From SIG587 sp045544035 (GTDB lineage: Bacteria > Bacillota > Clostridia > Oscillospirales > Acutalibacteraceae), in assembly GCA_045544035.1 (NCBI GenBank), contig JAZPYE010000017.1, forward strand, positions 124,001-188,000: DNA of 64,000 nucleotides, written 5' to 3'. A model generated the notes under the pieces. The model made no database searches and was not told the origin of the DNA. It saw only the letters and a program-made list of their open reading frames with translations. Positions 15,941 through 24,493 of the stretch are shown here, in pieces. Numbering within the stretch: the stretch's first letter is position 1; every line of letters begins with the position of its first letter. The position numbers and the translations under genes were made by a program.

Positions 15941-18232
15941 TTAAAGTTTATTGCGCTGAATTTTACCGCTAACTGTTTTGGGCAGGCTGTCCTTAAATTC
16001 AACAATTCTCGGGTATTTATAAGGCGCTGTATGTGCCTTAACATAATCCTGAATTTCCTTTTTAAGCTCATCAGTTGCCTTTGTGCCATCAACTAAAACG
16101 ATGCTTGCCTTAACAACCTGACCGCGAACCTCATCGGGAGCGGCAGAAACACCGCATTCAAGAACATAGGGCAGTTCCATAATAACGCTTTCAATTTCAA
16201 AGGGTCCAATGCGGTATCCCGATGATTTAATAACATCATCAACTCTGCCAACATACCAAAAGAAGCCATCTTCATCACGCCAGGCAGTGTCGCCTGTGTG
16301 ATAATAGCCATCGTGCCAAACCTCTTTGGTCTTTTCTTCATCACGGTAGTAGCCTGTGAAAAGTCCGCAGGGTGCGCCATTTTTAACATTAACAACGATT
16401 TCGCCAACCTCACCTGCGGGAACCTTGTTTCCATCGGCATCAATCAGCTCAACATTGTAAATGGGCGCAGGCTTGCCCATGGAACCGATTTTGTGAGATG
16501 CGCCAACCATATTGCCTATTATCATTGTACTTTCGGTCTGACCGAATCCCTCGATAATCTGAAGTCCTGTAGCCTTTTCAAACTGGCGGTAAACTTCTGG
16601 GTTAAGTGCTTCACCTGCTGTTGTCATATGCTTAACAGAAGAAAAATCATATTTGGAAATATCCTGCTTAATCATCATTCTCAGCATCGTGGGAGGTGCG
16701 CAGAAGGTGGTTATCTTGTGTTTTGCAAACATGGGTAGGATTTCAGCCGCATCAAAACGGTCAAAATCGAAAACAAAGGTTGCGGCTTCGCAAAGCCATT
16801 GTCCGTAAAGCTTGCCCCACATTGCCTTTGCCCAGCCCGTGTCGGAAATGGTAAAATGCAGTCCATCGGGGTCAACATCGTGCCAATATTTCGCAGTGTG
16901 AAAATGACCTAAGGGATATTTATGATTATGTGTTGCAATTTTCGGGTAACCCGTTGTGCCCGAGGTAAAGAACATAAGCATTGTGTCTTCGCCGCAGGGG
17001 GAATCATCGGTGCGGTTGAAATGGGTGCTGTAAAGGGTATACTCCTCATCAAAGGATCGCCAGCCTTCTCTCTCACCGTTTACAATGAGCTTGTTTTTAA
17101 GTTCATTGCAATTTGCGGCGGCAATGTCAACCTCATTTGCTACCTCGCCATCAGCTGTGCAAATAATTGTGTTAACACCTGCGGCATTAAAGCGATATTC
17201 AAGGTCGTGAGCAAGCAGCTGGTTAGGTGCAGGAATAGCAATAGCACCCAACTTATTAAGACCCAGCATTGCAAACCAGAACTGATAATGGCGCTTTAAA
17301 ATGAGCATAACACGGTCGCCCTTTTTAATGCCCAAGGATTTAAAATAGTTGGCGCACTGGTTTGATGCCTTTCGCATATCGGTAAATGTAAATGGGCGCT
17401 CGGTGCCATCGCGGGAAATGTGAAGCATTGCCAGCTTTTCGGGCTCCTTGCGGCTTAATTCATCAACCAAATCAAATGCGAAATTGAATTTTTCGGTGTT
17501 TTTAAAGGTGATTGAGGTGGGGGTGCCGTTTTCGTTTTCGGTAACATCTATGTATTTTTTGTAAATACGGTCCTTAGTGTCCTTTTTGGCATTGTGGCTC
17601 TCTCGGATTGTTTTTGTGGCGCCGGTAAGTTCGGGAATGGGCTCGCCTGTGGGGTTTAAAACAATGGCATAGAAAATGCAGTCTTTACCGTTAACGGCAA
17701 TCATTCCGTGGGGCTTGTCCGAGTCAAAATAAATGGTATCCCCTGGGCCTAAAATTTCCTTATGCTCACCAATTTGAACCATAAGGTTGCCCTCAATAAC
17801 TATGTCAAGCTCCTGGCCCGAGTGGGTGGTGAGTTCAATATCCTTTTGCTGTGCCGACTCATCATAAATGCTGCGAACATAAAGAGGCTCGGCAATTCTG
17901 TCTTTGAAAGCGTAGGCAAGATTATAATATGTCATACCGTGTGCTTGAGAAACCTTTTGACCTGAGCCAACACGGGTAACGGTGTAGGATTTAAGGGTGG
18001 GGGAATGGCCCTCGATAATGTCGGTGACATTAACGCTCAGCGCCATTGCGCAACGGTAAATAAAGGCAAAGTTTAAATCACTTTTACCAGTTTCACACTT
18101 TATGTATTCTGCTTCGCTAACGTCGGTTTTTTGAGCCATTTGGGCAGTAGTTAGCCCTTCAAGTTCTCTTAGCTCGCGAATACGCGCCGCCATTTCCTGA
18201 ATTTTAAAATCAAGCCCTGTCATTTGTTCCAT
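15941..18232 (-). CDS. XRE-HTH + cupin + MACS-type acyl-CoA synthetase (proposed isobutyrate-activating)
   Basis: A 763-residue three-domain protein. Residues 12-75 are an XRE helix-turn-helix (LTTAQMAQKTDVSEAEYIKC). Residues about 135-193 are a cupin (HSGQELDIVIEGNLMVQIG, DSDKPHGMIAV). Residues 245-763 are a medium-chain acyl-CoA synthetase: MLMFFTSGTTGYPK, EGFGQTESTMIIG, YYHTGDTAWRDEDG, GRVDDVIKSSGYRIGP and the catalytic Lys of SGKIQRNKL at the very C terminus. HTH-cupin pairs are normally stand-alone regulators; here they are fused to an enzyme. It is the first gene after T-box 2, followed by the oxidoreductase and ilvE genes, so the likely product is a branched acyl-CoA for reductive carboxylation. 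Confidence 0.9.
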   Translation of the reverse strand: MEQMTGLDFKIQEMAARIRELRELEGLTTAQMAQKTDVSEAEYIKCETGKSDLNFAFIYRCAMALSVNVTDIIEGHSPTLKSYTVTRVGSGQKVSQAHGMTYYNLAYAFKDRIAEPLYVRSIYDESAQQKDIELTTHSGQELDIVIEGNLMVQIGEHKEILGPGDTIYFDSDKPHGMIAVNGKDCIFYAIVLNPTGEPIPELTGATKTIRESHNAKKDTKDRIYKKYIDVTENENGTPTSITFKNTEKFNFAFDLVDELSRKEPEKLAMLHISRDGTERPFTFTDMRKASNQCANYFKSLGIKKGDRVMLILKRHYQFWFAMLGLNKLGAIAIPAPNQLLAHDLEYRFNAAGVNTIICTADGEVANEVDIAAANCNELKNKLIVNGEREGWRSFDEEYTLYSTHFNRTDDSPCGEDTMLMFFTSGTTGYPKIATHNHKYPLGHFHTAKYWHDVDPDGLHFTISDTGWAKAMWGKLYGQWLCEAATFVFDFDRFDAAEILPMFAKHKITTFCAPPTMLRMMIKQDISKYDFSSVKHMTTAGEALNPEVYRQFEKATGLQIIEGFGQTESTMIIGNMVGASHKIGSMGKPAPIYNVELIDADGNKVPAGEVGEIVVNVKNGAPCGLFTGYYRDEEKTKEVWHDGYYHTGDTAWRDEDGFFWYVGRVDDVIKSSGYRIGPFEIESVIMELPYVLECGVSAAPDEVRGQVVKASIVLVDGTKATDELKKEIQDYVKAHTAPYKYPRIVEFKDSLPKTVSGKIQRNKL

Positions 18233-18261
18233 AAAATTACACCTCGTGTTTTTGTGGGACT

Positions 18262-18540
18262 AAAAAACACCCGTCCCAAAGATAATGACTTTGAGACGAG
18301 TGTGAAAATCACATCCGCGGTACCACTCAAATTGCAGTTTTTAAAACTGCCACTCTCGGAATCCAACAATTCCTATGCCTTTACGCAGCAATCACGGGAA
18401 GATTCTACTAACAAAATTGCTTTCTTTCTTCCGGCTCGAAAGTTACAACGCAAAAGTCCGTCAGCGGCTTTCACCAAACGCCGCCTCTCTGAAGACCAAA
18501 CAAAATTACGCCCTCTTCGTCAAAGCCTTTTTAAAATTTA
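18262..18540 (-). promoter_or_regulatory. T-box leader 2, specifier read as GUA (Val)
   Basis: On the minus strand: stem I base GGCT...CGAAG pairs with CTTTCGAGCC, and the three bases before the unpaired A next to that stem are GTA. AGAGAGGCGG, TTTGGTG, the antiterminator core AGTGGTACCGCGG (around 18314-18326) and a terminator stem with T run (18262-18304) follow. The distal ~105 bases match T-box 3 with one difference, so the two leaders are recent duplicates that differ at the specifier. Confidence 0.95.
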
Positions 18541-18545
18541 TATAA

Positions 18546-18574
18546 ATTTTATCACTATTTAATGGGGATGTCAA
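18546..18574 (-). promoter_or_regulatory. Sigma-A promoter of the Val T-box operon
   Basis: TTGACA, 17-base spacer, TAAAAT. It starts just past the stop codon of the upstream paralogue, so the two synthetase genes are separate units. Confidence 0.87.
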
Positions 18575-18582
18575 TACCTTTT

Positions 18583-20850
18583 TTAAAGTTTGTTTCTTTG
18601 AATTTTACCGCTTATTGTCTTGGGCAGGGAGTCCCTGAACTCAACAATTCTTGGATATTTATAGGGGGCTGTGTGAGTTTTAACATAATCCTGGATTTCC
18701 TTTTTAAGTTCATCGGTGGGCTCGGTTCCTTTAACAAGCACTATGCTTGCCTTAACAACCTGGCCGCGAACCTCATCGGGAGCGGCGCAAACACCGCATT
18801 CAAGAACAAAGGGAAGTTCCATGATAACGCTTTCAATCTCAAAGGGTCCAATGCGGTAGCCTGATGACTTAATTACATCATCAACACGGCCGACATACCA
18901 AATAAAGCCATCCTCATCGCGCCAGGCGGTGTCGCCGGTGTGGTAATAACCATCGTGCCAAACCTCATCGGTCTTTTCCTGATTTTTATAGTAACCCCTA
19001 AACAGTCCACAGGGAACCTTATCGCTTGTTTTGACAACAATTTCGCCTGTTTCGCCATCGGGCAGGGAATTGCCATCGGGGTCAAGAATGTCAACATCGT
19101 AAAGGGGAGTGGGTTTACCCATTGAGCCGAGCTTGTGCGAGCCGCCCATAAGGTTTGCGATAACAAGGGTAAGTTCTGTCTGACCGAAGCCTTCCATAAT
19201 CTGCAGTCCTGTAGCCTTTTCAAACTGGCGGTAAACCTCGGGGTTAAGCGCTTCGCCTGCCGTTGTCATATGCTTAATTGATGACAAATCGTATTTTGAG
19301 ATGTCTTCTTTAATCATCATTCTGAGCATCGTGGGAGGAGCACAGAATGTGGTGATGTTGTATTTTGCAAACATAGGCAAAATATCAGATGCTGAGAAAC
19401 GGTCAAAGTCGTAGGTGAACACGGCACCCTCGCAAAGCCACTGACCGTAAAGCTTGCCCCAAAGGGCTTTACCCCAGCCTGTTTCGGAAATGGTAAAGTG
19501 CAAGCCGTTTTCACTAACACCGTGCCAATATTTAGCAGTAATATAGTGACCGAGGGCATATTTATAGGAATGTGCCGCAATTTTAGGATAACCCGTGGTG
19601 CCCGAGGTAAAGAACATAAGCATAAGGTCATCACCGCAGGCGGTGTTTTCATCGCGATAATAGTGGGCGGAATAAAGGGGATATTCCTCATCAAAGTTTT
19701 TCCAGCCCTCTTTTTCACCACCAACCAAGATTTTGGTTTTAAGAGTGGGGGAGGAACCTTGCGCTAAATCAACCTGATTTGAAACATCGCCATCAGCAGT
19801 GCAAACAATTGCCGAAACATCGGCAGAATTAAAACGATATTCGAAATCGTGGGCAACAAGCTGATTTGTTGCAGGAATTGCAACAGCACCCAGTTTGTGA
19901 AGGGCGAGAATTGCATACCAGAACTGATAGTGGCGTTTAAGAACAAGCATAACCTTGTCACCCTTTTTAATGCCTAGGGATTTAAAATAGTTGGCACACT
20001 GGTTAGAGGCGCGTTTCATATCGTTAAAGGTGAAGCGGCGTTCTACCTTGTTTTTATCAAGGTGAATCATTGCAAGCTTATCGGGCTCTTTTTTGGCAAT
20101 TGCATCAACAACATCAAAGGCAAAGTTGAATTTATCTTCGTTTTTAAAGTCAATTTTTTCGAGATAGCCCTTTTCATTTTCAACGGTGGTGATAAAATCA
20201 TCGCTTACAAGCTTCTTAGCTGATGAATGCATTGCCATAAGGTTATCGCGCACTTCGGGTTCTTCTATATCTTCACCGGGAAGAACAACGGCAACGAAAA
20301 GGCAGTCTTCACCGCCAACGGCAACCATACCGTGAGGGGTGGAGGAGTTATAGTAAATGCTGTCGCCCTCGCTTAGGTATTCAACATTGTCACCGATTTG
20401 AATCTTAAGGCGACCGCTCATAACAAAGTCAAACTCTTGGCCCGAATGCTTTGTCAAATGAATGGGCTTGTTTTGTAGACTTTCGTTATATTCATAGCGA
20501 ACCCAGTAAGGCTCGGCAATCTTCTTTCTGAAAAGGGGAGCAAGGTTCTGAATGTTAATGCCTTCCTCTTTAGCGGTTTCCTGACCCTGACCCTTACGGG
20601 TTACGGTGTAGGAGGAAAGATTTGCACTTTGTCCTTCCAGCAAATCGGAAATTCCTAAATTAAATGCCAAAGCGCACTTGTGAATGAAGGTGAAGGGAAA
20701 ATCCTTTTTTCCTGCTTCGTAATCTCTGTATTCCACTACGCTGACTTCGGTTTTCTCGGCCATTTCCTCGGCGGAAAGTCCGCAAATTTCGCGCATTTCA
20801 CGAATACGTGCAGCCACCTCTAAAAGTTTGTTGTTTTCTACGTTTGACAT
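18583..20850 (-). CDS. XRE-HTH + cupin + MACS-type acyl-CoA synthetase, paralogue (proposed 2-methylbutyrate-activating)
   Basis: A 755-residue paralogue of the gene at 15941 with the same three parts: HTH (LSAEEMAEKTEVSVVEYRDY), cupin (GQEFDFVMSGRLKIQIG, STPHGMVAVGG) and MACS-type ligase (MLMFFTSGTTGYPK, EGFGQTELTLVIA, YYHTGDTAWRDEDG, SGKIQRNKL). The ligase halves are nearly superimposable; the HTH and the linker after the cupin differ more. The ATG at 20850 follows GGGTGA. It is the only gene between T-box 3 and the next promoter. The Ile specifier suggests 2-methylbutyrate, the precursor of Ile by carboxylation, as substrate. Confidence 0.9.
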   Translation of the reverse strand: MSNVENNKLLEVAARIREMREICGLSAEEMAEKTEVSVVEYRDYEAGKKDFPFTFIHKCALAFNLGISDLLEGQSANLSSYTVTRKGQGQETAKEEGINIQNLAPLFRKKIAEPYWVRYEYNESLQNKPIHLTKHSGQEFDFVMSGRLKIQIGDNVEYLSEGDSIYYNSSTPHGMVAVGGEDCLFVAVVLPGEDIEEPEVRDNLMAMHSSAKKLVSDDFITTVENEKGYLEKIDFKNEDKFNFAFDVVDAIAKKEPDKLAMIHLDKNKVERRFTFNDMKRASNQCANYFKSLGIKKGDKVMLVLKRHYQFWYAILALHKLGAVAIPATNQLVAHDFEYRFNSADVSAIVCTADGDVSNQVDLAQGSSPTLKTKILVGGEKEGWKNFDEEYPLYSAHYYRDENTACGDDLMLMFFTSGTTGYPKIAAHSYKYALGHYITAKYWHGVSENGLHFTISETGWGKALWGKLYGQWLCEGAVFTYDFDRFSASDILPMFAKYNITTFCAPPTMLRMMIKEDISKYDLSSIKHMTTAGEALNPEVYRQFEKATGLQIMEGFGQTELTLVIANLMGGSHKLGSMGKPTPLYDVDILDPDGNSLPDGETGEIVVKTSDKVPCGLFRGYYKNQEKTDEVWHDGYYHTGDTAWRDEDGFIWYVGRVDDVIKSSGYRIGPFEIESVIMELPFVLECGVCAAPDEVRGQVVKASIVLVKGTEPTDELKKEIQDYVKTHTAPYKYPRIVEFRDSLPKTISGKIQRNKL

Positions 20851-20899
20851 AATTTTCACCCTTTCTTAGTGAATCTAAGTTTATCGACGAGTTAAAAAT

Positions 20900-21177
20900 A
20901 AAAAAACACCCGTCTCAATTTCTTTGAGACGAGTGTGATAAATCACATCCGCGGTACCACTCAAATTGCAGTTTTTAAAACTGCCACTCTCGGAATCCAA
21001 CAATTCCTATGCCTTTACGCAGCAATCACGGGAAAATTCTACTAAGCGTTTGCTTTTGGAACCTCCGGCTCGGAAGTGATAGGCTTTTTAAGAACTCACG
21101 CTATCGGTTTGCACCAAACACCGACTCTCTGTAAACGGGGATTCTTAGCCGTCTTCGTCACAGCCTTTATTATTTTT
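20900..21177 (-). promoter_or_regulatory. T-box leader 3, specifier read as AUC (Ile)
   Basis: Stem I base GGCT...CGAAG pairs with CTTCCGAGCC; inside it GGCTAAGAA pairs with TTCTT...AGCC. The specifier loop left between the helices is TATCA, giving ATC before the unpaired A. AGAGAGTCGG, TTTGGTG, AGTGGTACCGCGG (20949-20961) and a terminator stem plus T run (20900-20937) are present. Confidence 0.95.
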
Positions 21178-21182
21178 TTGTT

Positions 21183-21211
21183 ATTGTAGCACTACAAATT
21201 GGCTTTGTCAA
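21183..21211 (-). promoter_or_regulatory. Sigma-A promoter of the Ile T-box gene
   Basis: TTGACA, 17-base spacer, TACAAT, located between the trmB stop and T-box 3. Confidence 0.88.
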
Positions 21212-21219
21212 TAGTTTTT

Positions 21220-21897
21220 TTAAAATTTTTTGTTAACGGCTTCAAGGCGGTAAATTGGCTGACCTAAATTTGAAAAACGCTTTTCATATTCGGTCATAAT
21301 ATTTCCCTCAAAACCGCTTTCGTGCAGATTTAAAGAAATGTTTTGAAGGGTAAAACCGTTTTGAGAAAGATTTTCTATGGAAAACTCAAAAAGCCCCATA
21401 TTATCGGTCTTTTGGTGAATTTCACCGTTTTCTATTAGAATTTCTCTGTAAATATCCAAAAAGCGTGGCGCAGTTAGGCGATGGTTGGCATATTTCTTTT
21501 TAGGGTAGGGACAGGAAAAGTTAAGAAAAATTCTCTGCACGGAGTTTTCCTTTATATATGAAGAAAGATATTCCGCAGGACAGTTAACAAACCTAAGGTT
21601 TTTGAGTTCCATTTTTTGTGCAGTTTCTGCGGCAGTAACGATAACGTTTGCGGTCTTTTCAACGGCAAGCAGGTTTATATCGGGATTTTGCCTTGCAAAC
21701 TCGCAGGCAAAACCGCCTTTGCCGCAACCGATTTCAAGAAATAGGGGATTATCATTACCGAAAATTTCCTTAATGTTTAGATAATTCTTTATTTTCCTTG
21801 AAAGGGTTGTGTTCTTTTCCTGTGTTTCAGTGCTTATTAAATATTCTGCCACTTCTCTAAGCCTTGAATCAAGGTTTTTCTTTCGGCGCATTCTCAT
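21220..21897 (-). CDS. trmB: tRNA (guanine-N7)-methyltransferase
   Basis: A 225-residue SAM-dependent enzyme that makes m7G46 in the tRNA variable loop. The SAM loop FLEIGCGKGGFACEFA, LNFSCPYPKKKYANHRLTAPRFL and the late TEYEKRFSNLGQPIYRLE match TrmB. Family members usually have DPWPK where this one has SCPYPKK. It follows dut by six bases, so the two form a small operon. Confidence 0.93.
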   Translation of the reverse strand: MRMRRKKNLDSRLREVAEYLISTETQEKNTTLSRKIKNYLNIKEIFGNDNPLFLEIGCGKGGFACEFARQNPDINLLAVEKTANVIVTAAETAQKMELKNLRFVNCPAEYLSSYIKENSVQRIFLNFSCPYPKKKYANHRLTAPRFLDIYREILIENGEIHQKTDNMGLFEFSIENLSQNGFTLQNISLNLHESGFEGNIMTEYEKRFSNLGQPIYRLEAVNKKF

Positions 21898-21903
21898 ATT
21901 AAA

Positions 21904-22341
21904 TTATTTCCTTCCTGTTGAGCCGAAACCGCCTTCACCGCGGTTTGTGTCATCGAGTGCCTCGCACTCGGAAAACTGTGCCGAAATGAAGGGAACAATG
22001 GCGAGCTGTGCAATTCTATCGCCACACTCAACAAAACGGGTTTCCTTTGACTGATTAAAAAGGGGAACCTTAATTTCGCCACGGTAGTCACTGTCAATAA
22101 CGCCTACCTTGTTTGCTGGGGCAAGACCCTGCTTTGTGGAAAGACCACTGCGGGCGAAAACAAGGCCCACATAGCCTTCGGGAATTTCCATTGCAATGCC
22201 TGTTCCAATTAAAACGGTGGCACCGGGTTCAATGGTAACTGTACTATCAGTGTTGGCATATAAATCGGCGCCTGCGGCACCTAAAGAGCCGTAGGTCGGG
22301 ATAATCGCTTTATCGTTTAATTTTTTAACTTTAACTAACAT
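21904..22341 (-). CDS. dut: dUTP diphosphatase
   Basis: A 145-residue trimeric dUTPase, which removes dUTP and yields dUMP for thymidylate synthesis. Motifs seen in order: GAAGADLYA, ARSGLSTKQGL, GVIDSDYRGEIKVPLFN and the flexible C-terminal EGGFGSTGRK. The ATG at 22341 follows GGGTGA; the upstream ATG is not supported. Confidence 0.96.
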   Translation of the reverse strand: MLVKVKKLNDKAIIPTYGSLGAAGADLYANTDSTVTIEPGATVLIGTGIAMEIPEGYVGLVFARSGLSTKQGLAPANKVGVIDSDYRGEIKVPLFNQSKETRFVECGDRIAQLAIVPFISAQFSECEALDDTNRGEGGFGSTGRK

Positions 22342-22395
22342 TTTATTCACCCAAACAATATTGTAAAACATTTGGGTCTTTAAAGCAAGTTAAAC

Positions 22396-22424
22396 TTGAT
22401 AAAAATGTAAAAATGCGGTATAAT
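22396..22424 (+). promoter_or_regulatory. Sigma-A promoter of ligA
   Basis: TTGATA, 17-base spacer, TATAAT, 34 bases before the ligA start. Confidence 0.85.
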
Positions 22425-22457
22425 TTATTTATATGTAATTTGTTTGGGAGTTGTGCT

Positions 22458-24443
22458 ATGAAAACAAACGAAAAGCAGGCAAGAATGGAATATCTTGTTG
22501 AGTATCTTAATACCTGTGCCGATGCTTATTATAATAAGAACGAGCCCATTATTTCCGATGCACAGTTTGATGCGCTATTTGATGAACTGACCGCCCTTGA
22601 AAAGGAGCTGGGCGTTCAACTTGATGCCTCTCCCACAAAAAATGTTGGCTATGAAGTGTTAAGTGCACTCGAAAAGGTTGAGCATAACATTCCGCTTTTA
22701 AGCCTTGCAAAAACTAAGGACCCCGCCGATATTTGCGATTTTCTTAAAAAAGGCGAGGGCTATTTAGGCCTTAAAATGGATGGTTTAACCGTTAAACTTA
22801 CCTATGAAAACGGACTGCTCACTGCCGCCGCAACAAGGGGGGATGGCAGCGTTGGCGAGGTTATAACCCACAATGCAAAAACCTTTGTTAATGTGCCAAA
22901 AAAAATTAAATACACCGAGCGCTTAGAGATAACGGGTGAAGCCTTTATTGATATTGCTACTTTTGCCGAAATCAATGAACAAATTGAAAACGATGAGGAT
23001 AAATATTCAACCCCCCGTAATCTTGCATCAGGCACTGTAAGACAGCTTGATTCCGCCGTTTGCAAAAGCCGTGGCGTGCGCTTTTTTCCATTTAATGTGC
23101 TTATAGGTCTTGATGATATAAAATCCAAGCAAAAGCGCCTTGATTTCTTAAAGGATTTAGGTTTTGAGCGGCTGTTTACATTGTCTCTTTCAGGGCAAGA
23201 GTCGCCTGCCCAGGTTGAGGAAAAACTGTTCGCTTTAAAAGATACCGCGCAAAAAAACAACCTTCCTATTGATGGCGTTGTTTTCTCTTTTGACAATGTT
23301 GATTTTTGTAAAGCACAGGGCAGAACATCCCACCATTTTAAGGATGGTATTGCCTTTAAATTCGGTGACCCGGGCGCCGTTTCCCACCTTCAAAAAATAA
23401 CCTGGAACATTTCACGAACAGGACAACTAACCCCCATTGCCGAGTTTGATACTGTGGAAATTGACAATACCGAGGTAACAAGGGCCTCCCTCCATAACAT
23501 GACCTTTGTTGAGGGGCTTAAACTTCAAGTTGGCGATGAAATTTATGTTTCAAAAAGAAATATGATTATCCCCCATGTTGAGGAAAATCGCACGCTAAAA
23601 GAACAGCCAAACAGAGAGTATGTTTTAGATTACCCTGCGGTTTGTCCCATTTGCGGCAGTGAGACTTCCGTTAAAACAACCGTTTCCTCCGACAAAACAG
23701 TGCAGGTGCTTTACTGTGATAACGAAAACTGCGCAGGAAAGCAAATAAAGAAATTTACCCATTTTGTAAGCAAGCCCGCAATGAATATTGAGGGGCTGAG
23801 CGAGGCCACCCTTGAGAAATTTTTATCCCTCGGTTATCTTAAAAACCTTTCGGATATTTTCCGTTTGAGTGGAAAAACCGAAATCAAAAACCTTGAGGGC
23901 TTTGGTCAAAAATCCTTTGAAAATCTTTGCGCGGCAATTAAGAAAGCGCAAACGGTGCCTCTTGCAAATTTCCTTGTGGCCCTTAACATCGGCTTAGTTG
24001 GCAAAAGCGCCGCAAAGGTGATTTCCGATTTATTTGGCGGCGATTATGAAAAGCTTAAGGTGGCAATTAATAACCGCTATGATTTCACCGAAATTGATGG
24101 CTTCGGCGAAATTATGAACGAGGAAATTTACCGCTTTTTCGATAGTGAGCAAAACATTGCCGAAATAGAAAGTCTTTTGCCCTTTATAACATTTGAGAAG
24201 CAGGAAAAGGGCCAAATAAAAGAAAATATGTTTACCGGTAAAACCGTTGTTATAACAGGTACATTCGCAAAATTCACCCGCGATGAGCTCACCGAAATTT
24301 TAGAGGGCTTTGGCGCCAAGGTGACAGGCTCGGTTTCTAAAAAAACCGATTTTGTTCTTGTGGGCGAAAATGCGGGCAGTAAACTTGAAAAGGCAAAAAA
24401 TCTGGGTGTTGCCATCATTGCCGAAGAGAATTTGAAAATTTAA
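22458..24443 (+). CDS. ligA: NAD-dependent DNA ligase
   Basis: A 661-residue ligase that seals nicks using NAD+. In order: adenylation domain with KMDG (Lys106, in place of the common KIDG), OB fold, a four-Cys zinc finger (CPICG...YCDNENC), helix-hairpin-helix repeats (NLEGFGQKSFENL) and a C-terminal BRCT domain from about residue 590 (GKTVVITGTFAKFTRDE). The start at 22458 follows GGGAG; an earlier in-frame ATG overlaps the promoter. Confidence 0.97.
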   Translation: MKTNEKQARMEYLVEYLNTCADAYYNKNEPIISDAQFDALFDELTALEKELGVQLDASPTKNVGYEVLSALEKVEHNIPLLSLAKTKDPADICDFLKKGEGYLGLKMDGLTVKLTYENGLLTAAATRGDGSVGEVITHNAKTFVNVPKKIKYTERLEITGEAFIDIATFAEINEQIENDEDKYSTPRNLASGTVRQLDSAVCKSRGVRFFPFNVLIGLDDIKSKQKRLDFLKDLGFERLFTLSLSGQESPAQVEEKLFALKDTAQKNNLPIDGVVFSFDNVDFCKAQGRTSHHFKDGIAFKFGDPGAVSHLQKITWNISRTGQLTPIAEFDTVEIDNTEVTRASLHNMTFVEGLKLQVGDEIYVSKRNMIIPHVEENRTLKEQPNREYVLDYPAVCPICGSETSVKTTVSSDKTVQVLYCDNENCAGKQIKKFTHFVSKPAMNIEGLSEATLEKFLSLGYLKNLSDIFRLSGKTEIKNLEGFGQKSFENLCAAIKKAQTVPLANFLVALNIGLVGKSAAKVISDLFGGDYEKLKVAINNRYDFTEIDGFGEIMNEEIYRFFDSEQNIAEIESLLPFITFEKQEKGQIKENMFTGKTVVITGTFAKFTRDELTEILEGFGAKVTGSVSKKTDFVLVGENAGSKLEKAKNLGVAIIAEENLKI

Positions 24444-24475
24444 AAAAGGTGTGACCAAAATGGTCACACCTTTTT
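24443..24475. terminator. Bidirectional terminator between ligA and fcl
   Basis: Stem AAAAAGGTGTGACCA / TGGTCACACCTTTTT with an AAA loop; the A and T tails give a terminator on both strands. A very similar hairpin lies at 28997. Confidence 0.87.
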
Positions 24476-24493
24476 GTTACCCGTAAGAATTAG

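Noticed and set aside
18224..18562. 112-codon plus-strand frame across T-box 2
   Set aside because: Covers a structured leader read from the other strand; low-complexity translation and no start signal.
15941..20850. Assembly duplication as the cause of the two synthetase genes
   Set aside because: Promoters, stem I of the T-boxes and many protein positions differ, so these are true paralogues.
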